Shown here: positions 59,225-64,000 of the stretch, in pieces | Numbering within the stretch: position 1 is the stretch's first letter | How the letters are laid out: every line of letters begins with the position of its first letter | Origin: Phallus indusiatus | Taxonomy: Eukaryota > Basidiomycota > Agaricomycetes > Phallales > Phallaceae | DNA: 64,000 nucleotides | NCBI GenBank assembly: GCA_027605045.1 | Contig: JAQFWX010000001.1 | Coordinates: 558,001-622,000, forward strand | Direction of reading: 5' to 3' | Translations under genes and position numbers: made by a program | The notes under the pieces: generated by a model | What the model was told of the DNA's origin: nothing | Database searches by the model: none | The model's input: only the letters and a program-made list of their open reading frames with translations

Positions 59225-59559
59225 TCGATTTGTTGGGTAAGATTTACTTACAAAAAGTATCCGAAGTTGAGTTATTGACGTGTAGTTTAATCTTCGATGT
59301 GTGAAAGTTTTACTGTAATTGTCCTTCAAATGCTCTGACGCTTGTGTAGGCATAATCGAAGCTTATTGTGTATGCTTCCAAACGATAGTATTTTCGTGAA
59401 AAAATCTAACTTTTTTTTATAAACTTCCATGCCGTTGTATGCCTTTTTTTCAATAGACGATAGATAAACAAGGTCGTTTCTTCTCAGTCACAAAATTCCC
59501 CAGCAACACTCTTTTCAAAATCCGCTTGGGATGTAGTACTTAATTTTGCGATTTTTTGC

Positions 59560-60112
59560 GATGGTATCCATCAAAAACGATCGTTTGTTCTATTGATTTC
59601 TTAAATCTATAGTAATTGATCATTTTCGGCTGACATGAGGACATGTAATCCTTGGCTATCAATCACCAGAAAGTGATTTTGAGCTGGCGTGATTGACCGG
59701 TTCCAATAAAAGATGAAAAGCGTATGAACTTTCTTTTTTGACTTTCAACGTCAACGTCCGTAGTTCTTCCCATTAGATTGTGCATTGGACAATAACAGCG
59801 GCATTCTCATACTATCGAAAGTACGTGTGGAATTCAAGGTGGCCCTGATTAAGGAACGGTCATGTCAATTATGTCCGGTTTTCTGATAGTCATGGAAGTC
59901 GAAGCTTGAACTTCCGATACTGGTGCATAGGAAGCCGCAGAGCCTGAGATTATGCAGTCAATCCTGATCGTGTGAGTTGATCGAGGCTATTGATGTAGTA
60001 TTCCTGAAGGAACCAATCCCCTACTGATAGAATATCCTGCCACTGATGCAGTCTATGAGAGTGTATAAAGTTGAAGCACGATGTAATTTTACCCCCATTG
60101 ACAAGTAAACAT
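59560..60112 (+). pseudogene. Promoter-only unit of the peptide array
   Basis: Contains the GATCATTTTCGGC...ACATGAGGACA block, the TGATTAAGGAACGG and CTGATAGTCATGG elements and a TATA box (60064). But about 45 bases after the TATA box, where transcription of the ORF leader should run, the sequence switches at about 60119 to the start of the next duplicated block. No start codon or signal-peptide sequence is present. Confidence 0.65.
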
Positions 60113-61327
60113 CACTACGCCACAAATAAATGTCAACTCGGAACGGTTTATCCGAATGCCTGTGCAAAAAGTGTCTGGTGGGACCGATTACTCCCCAATT
60201 GAGGAAGAAATGGCTCAGGTATGTCCATCATTTTGGCTGTTTGCCGAGCCTGGCCTACTTCATTCAGATGTATGCACGATGATAACTAGTACCTGACAGC
60301 AATTTTTTCCTCACAAGAACTGCATAGACAGCAAACAGATTGTTTCTTCTCAGTAATGAGGTTCCCCTGATTGATTGCTGTTTACAGTAACACTCTTTTT
60401 TGCTCCCGGCATCCGAGTCTCTCATTCACTTACCATTGCTGTCGGCCTTTGCGGCTTTCATCGCTCCCCTTTCTCTCGTGAAATATTCCGACGAAGAATC
60501 GTGGTACTGCGTAATCGCATTTTTCCCCTTAGAGCGTCAACGGTTTATGAATTATATGACTATACCACATGTTCTAATCTAGGTCACCTCGCGTGATTCT
60601 CCAGCTGTCCGTAAATGCTAGACCTTGTCTAAACACTTTATCGACTATAGCTCCACAAAAAAAAAAAAGAATCGTGGTACGATATTATTCGGAATAATCA
60701 TCATAGAATGTAGTATTTACACCTGCGGCAGTGATATCCATCAAAAATGATCACTTTTTTATTCTCTTCAACACGCCAACAACTGAACATTTTGAATTGA
60801 CATGAGGACAGGTAAACTGCACATCTAACAATCAGTCATCAAAAAAATGATTCTCGAACGGTGTAATTGATCAGTTCTAGTAAAAGGTGAGGAGGTTTGT
60901 AAACGTTTATGTACCGTACTTTGACTCTCGACATTTGTAGTCCTCCCCACCGAATTGTGCATCGGACGATAACAACGGCATTTTCGTGGTGCTCCCAGTA
61001 AAGAATGTAGGGCTCGACCCTGATCAAGGAACGGCAATTTCAATTAGGTTTGGTTTACTGATAGTCATTGAATTCGGAGAGTTTTTCAACATCTGACCCG
61101 GAGCAGTGTAGGAACTTGTAAAGCCCGAATTGCGGTTGGTCTGGCTCATGCGAGTTGATCGGAGCTATTTACATATGTAGTGTTCCTCAACAATAATATC
61201 TCTTCACTGATGCAGTTTGAAGGAGGATATAAACATCGACGGACAATGCAATCTTTTAACTAACGATTAAAGTAAAAATCACTACCTTCTTGAACGCTCA
61301 ACACATCTCTTCTCTTCTCGAACAAAT

Positions 61328-61483
61328 ATGCAATTTTATAAACTTGTCGCTTTTTTAACGACGCTCGCAATTGCGACTTTTTCTATGGCACTTCCTACTG
61401 TCCTGGAACCGGTTCCCGCCGATTGCGGTGACCAAAACGAAATACATGAAAGAAGCACCGACGGGAATTGCGAAGGTTTCTGA
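61328..61483 (+). CDS. Small secreted peptide precursor 2
   Basis: 51 aa, same layout as gene 1: signal peptide to SMA, then LPTVLEPVPADC, a short charged stretch with HERS, and the end NCEGF. Two cysteines in the mature peptide could form one disulphide. The ATG is the only one that gives the signal peptide. TATA box at 61228. Confidence 0.72.
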   Translation: MQFYKLVAFLTTLAIATFSMALPTVLEPVPADCGDQNEIHERSTDGNCEGF

Positions 61484-62337
61484 TCGATTTCGTTGGGTAA
61501 GGCTTACTTACAAAAAATATCTGAAGTTGAGTATTGAGTTATTGACATGCACTGTGCAGGTTCATCTTCGATTTGTGAAGCTTTACTGTAAATTCGTCCT
61601 TCAAAAGTTCTTGATGTGTGGACGTAATTCGAACTTGTTGTGTATGCTTGCAAACGATTGTATATTTCGTGGAAAATAGATTGTTTAACCCTCTTTTCGG
61701 AATGTTTCTGCGATTTTTGCGGTGATATCTCTCAAAAATGATCATTTGTTCTATTGATTTTTCAATACTCCGATAACTGAACATCTAAAGTTGACGTGAG
61801 AACATGTAAACCTTGGCTATCATCAATCACCAAAGAGTAATTTTTAGCTGGCTTGATTGATCGGTTCCAATTAAAGGTGAGGAGCATAGAGCTGTCCTTT
61901 AACTCCCAAGATCTCAAGGCCAATGACATCCGTAGTACTGTTGGACGATAATAACGGTTTTTTTCATGGTGCCCAAGTACATGTGGAACTCAAGGTGACC
62001 CTAATCAAGGAACGGTTATGTCAACTATGTCCGGTTCACTGATAGTCATGGAAGTCGAAGCTTTCTTGAACTTCGACATTGTGACATGAACATATATAAG
62101 TAGCCGCAGAGCCTGAGATTATGCAGTCAGTCCAGATCGTGCGAGTTGATCGAGGCTATTTATGTAGCATTCCCCAAAGGGACATATCTCCTACTGATAG
62201 AATATCTTGCCACTCACTGGTGAAGTCTGCGAGAGCGTATAAAATTGAAGCACGATGCAATTTACACCCAAGTAAACATCACGACTACTAGTACTCTTGA
62301 CACCCACACACCACTTTTGAATTCTTTTCTTGGAAAA

Positions 62338-62499
62338 ATGCACTTCTATAAACTCGCTGCTTTGTTAACCACCTTTTCAATTGCAACTTTTTCTATGGCG
62401 CTTCCTACTGTTCTTGAACCAGTTCCCGCTGGCAGCGCCGGCGCGGGTGACAGTGAGGACATTAGAATATTGCAAGGTTTCAGAAGAAACGCCGCCTGA
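62338..62499 (+). CDS. Small secreted peptide precursor 3, altered C-terminus
   Basis: 53 aa. Signal peptide as in the others (MHFYKLAALLTTFSIATFSM). The mature part starts LPTVLEPVPAG, has no Cys and ends RRNAA. Compared with gene 4, two bases are missing just before the stop (around 62492), which shifts the frame and removes the Cys-Pro-Gly-Phe ending still visible downstream in another frame. It is either a decaying copy or a variant with a new tail. TATA box at 62238. Confidence 0.6.
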   Translation: MHFYKLAALLTTFSIATFSMALPTVLEPVPAGSAGAGDSEDIRILQGFRRNAA

Positions 62500-63505
62500 A
62501 GCGGACTGCCCAGGTTTTTAGTGGATCTTTGGTAAGGCTCACATATATAAAGTAATAGAAGTTGAGTTAATACTCACACCTATATTCAAGTTGAACGTGA
62601 AGGAATTGGCTATTGTCATCTTTCAAATGTCTCGACATTTTATATTAAAATCAAACCTTGTTGTGTATGCTTGCAAACGATTGTGTTTATACTTCATACC
62701 AGTATTCGAAATATCCTATATGTAATAGATTGATTTTTTATGAATTTCTATGGCCTGTGCTGGTGTATCATGACATTTTCTTCTCTTTCATATTTTCATC
62801 TTCCCTACAATATTCGGGTGCATCTACTGAAACTATGCAGAATAGATTCAAAACAGATTATCTCTTCTCTCTCACGAGATTTTTATGATTGATATCCCTT
62901 CACAATAACGCCTTACATGATTCCCAGAATCCGCATACTCACACCTCCAATACTATTCCGGTGATATCCATCAATAACGATCATTTGTTGTATTGGTTTT
63001 TCAACACTTCAATGACAAATTATTTGGTTTTGACATAAGGACATGGAAATCCCCGACGATCAATCGGCAAAAATAATTTTATTGATAGGTTCCAGTAAAA
63101 GGTGGGGAACGTATGTACCGCACTTGGTCCCTCAAAGTTCGTAGTACTGCCCACTGAATTGTGCATTGGACGGTAATATGACATTTTCGTAGTGTTCCGG
63201 ATAAATGTGGAACACAAGCCTGATCAAGGAACGGTCGTGTCAATTATGTCTGGTTGACTGATAGTCGTGGAAGTCGAAACTTCAAAAGCTCTTTGACATT
63301 TGAGCATAAGAAGCTACAGAGCCTGAGGTGCATTTAGCCTTCTTAATCGTGTGAATTGATTGAAACTAATATTCATTCCTCAAAAGAATATGGCATCCCA
63401 TACTGATAGAATATCCTGTAGGAGCATATAAAAATTGAAGCGAGATGCAATTTTACTACTATCTCTAAATCTTTAAATTGACATCAACACACCATTCCTC
63501 GAAAA

Positions 63506-63673
63506 ATGCATTTTCATAAGCTTGCTGCTTTGTTAACCACCCTCGCAATCGCAACTTTCTCCATGGCATTTCCTACGGTTCTTGAACCAGTCCCCGCTGG
63601 TTGCGGTGACAGTGGGGACATTCAAATAAAAGGAAGAAACGCCAAGCCTGAAGCGGACTGCCCAGGTTTCTAG
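63506..63673 (+). CDS. Small secreted peptide precursor 4
   Basis: 55 aa. Signal peptide MHFHKLAALLTTLAIATFSM plus Ala. The mature part starts FPTVLEPVPAGCG, contains KGRN and ends DCPGF, with two cysteines. TATA box at 63427. Downstream, TTGTATGCTTGCAAATGAT marks the unit's 3' block. Function unknown; as a short, cysteine-paired secreted peptide it might be a signal, an antimicrobial or an effector-like molecule, but nothing in the sequence decides this. Confidence 0.72.
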   Translation: MHFHKLAALLTTLAIATFSMAFPTVLEPVPAGCGDSGDIQIKGRNAKPEADCPGF

Positions 63674-64000
63674 TCGATCTTTGGTAAGGCTCACATATAT
63701 AAAGTAATAGAAGTTAAATTCAATACAGATACGTGTTATATAGGTTTATATTGTTGGATGTGAAGGAATTGGTTATTGTAAACTTATCCTTCAAATGCCT
63801 TGACGTTTTATATGGATGTAAATACAATACAAAACTTATTTTGTATGCTTGCAAATGATTATCTTCATATCTCATATGTCAGGAAAAAGCTTATAGGAAC
63901 AGGACTGACTTTTCATAAACCTCCATTATATCGCTGTATTATGACATTTTCTTCTCTTTTCATATCCTCACATCCTGTACGATGTTCGGGTGCTCTTACT

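Larger units (their letters stand above)
58090..64000 (+). repeat. Tandem array of duplicated small-peptide gene units
   Basis: Five diverged units of about 1-2 kb repeat head to tail to the window edge. Shared blocks, in order, are: ATTGTTTCTTCTCAGTCA; ATCCATCAAAAA followed by GATCA; ACATGAGGACA; TGATCAAGGAACGG; CTGATAGTCATGGAAGTCG; a TATA box; the ORF; and TGTGTATGCTTGCAAACGAT downstream. Four units carry an ORF and one has only the promoter. An unusually clear internal duplication covers about 58090-58470 and 60119-60500. The array may continue beyond the window. Confidence 0.85.

Noticed and set aside
1..64000. CRISPR arrays, operons or bacterial-type signals
   Set aside because: The DNA is eukaryotic with spliced genes; no regularly spaced short repeats were seen.

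Overview
The window looks like nuclear DNA of an Agaricomycete-type basidiomycete. Genes on both strands are cut by many short GT-AG introns of about 50-60 bp. The protein families are typical of mushroom-forming fungi: a tannase-type esterase, a Zn2Cys6 regulator, a DUF6533 membrane protein, a P450 and a PQ-loop transporter. The mobile elements (KDZ, hAT and chromodomain Gypsy) also fit. All calls come from reading the sequence and splicing by eye; no database search was possible.

Left arm (1-21.1 kb), ordinary host genes: a single-pass membrane protein with two jelly-roll-like ectodomains (2.2-4.0 kb, minus); a secreted tannase/feruloyl-esterase-family enzyme (5.8-7.5 kb, plus); a small secreted helical protein (8.0-8.9 kb, minus); a Zn2Cys6 transcription factor whose zinc cluster is split over three tiny exons (9.9-12.9 kb, minus); a weak hypothetical ORF (14.5-15.1 kb); a flavin monooxygenase with an N-terminal NTF2-like domain and a 6-nt micro-exon (15.8-17.9 kb, plus); and a DUF6533 seven-helix membrane protein (19.3-21.1 kb, plus).

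Middle (21.2-48.0 kb), a nest of transposons four deep. Inverted repeats at 21206 and 47952 appear to bound a KDZ DNA transposon. Its giant minus-strand gene has an AT-hook, a MULE/KDZ DDE transposase, a SWIM zinc finger, two ULP1-type cysteine protease domains and a Tudor-like region. An exon of that gene is broken by a chromodomain Gypsy element (A, minus, 26400-42784, 5-bp target duplication GAAAC). The integrase region of A is broken by a hAT element (28335-38489, 8-bp target duplication). The hAT gene is broken by a second Gypsy of the same family (B, plus, 29705-35927, target duplication CTCAC). The paired LTRs look identical within each Gypsy, so the nest is young. Both Gypsy copies show the layout of Tf1-type self-priming: an 11-nt primer-binding site just inside the LTR is exactly complementary to an LTR segment that lies about 30 nt downstream of a TATA box.

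Right arm (48.0-58.1 kb): a degenerate DUF6533 paralogue directly outside the right KDZ end, a homeobox-like gene, a cytochrome P450 and a PQ-loop vacuolar-type transporter.

Right end (58.1-64.0 kb): a tandem array of duplicated units. Each unit has a conserved promoter block and TATA box, and all but one carry an ORF of 51-55 residues made of a nearly invariant signal peptide and a variable short mature peptide. Most copies have two cysteines and end Cys-x-(Gly/Ala)-Phe. I do not recognise this family, and it is the best candidate here for something undescribed.
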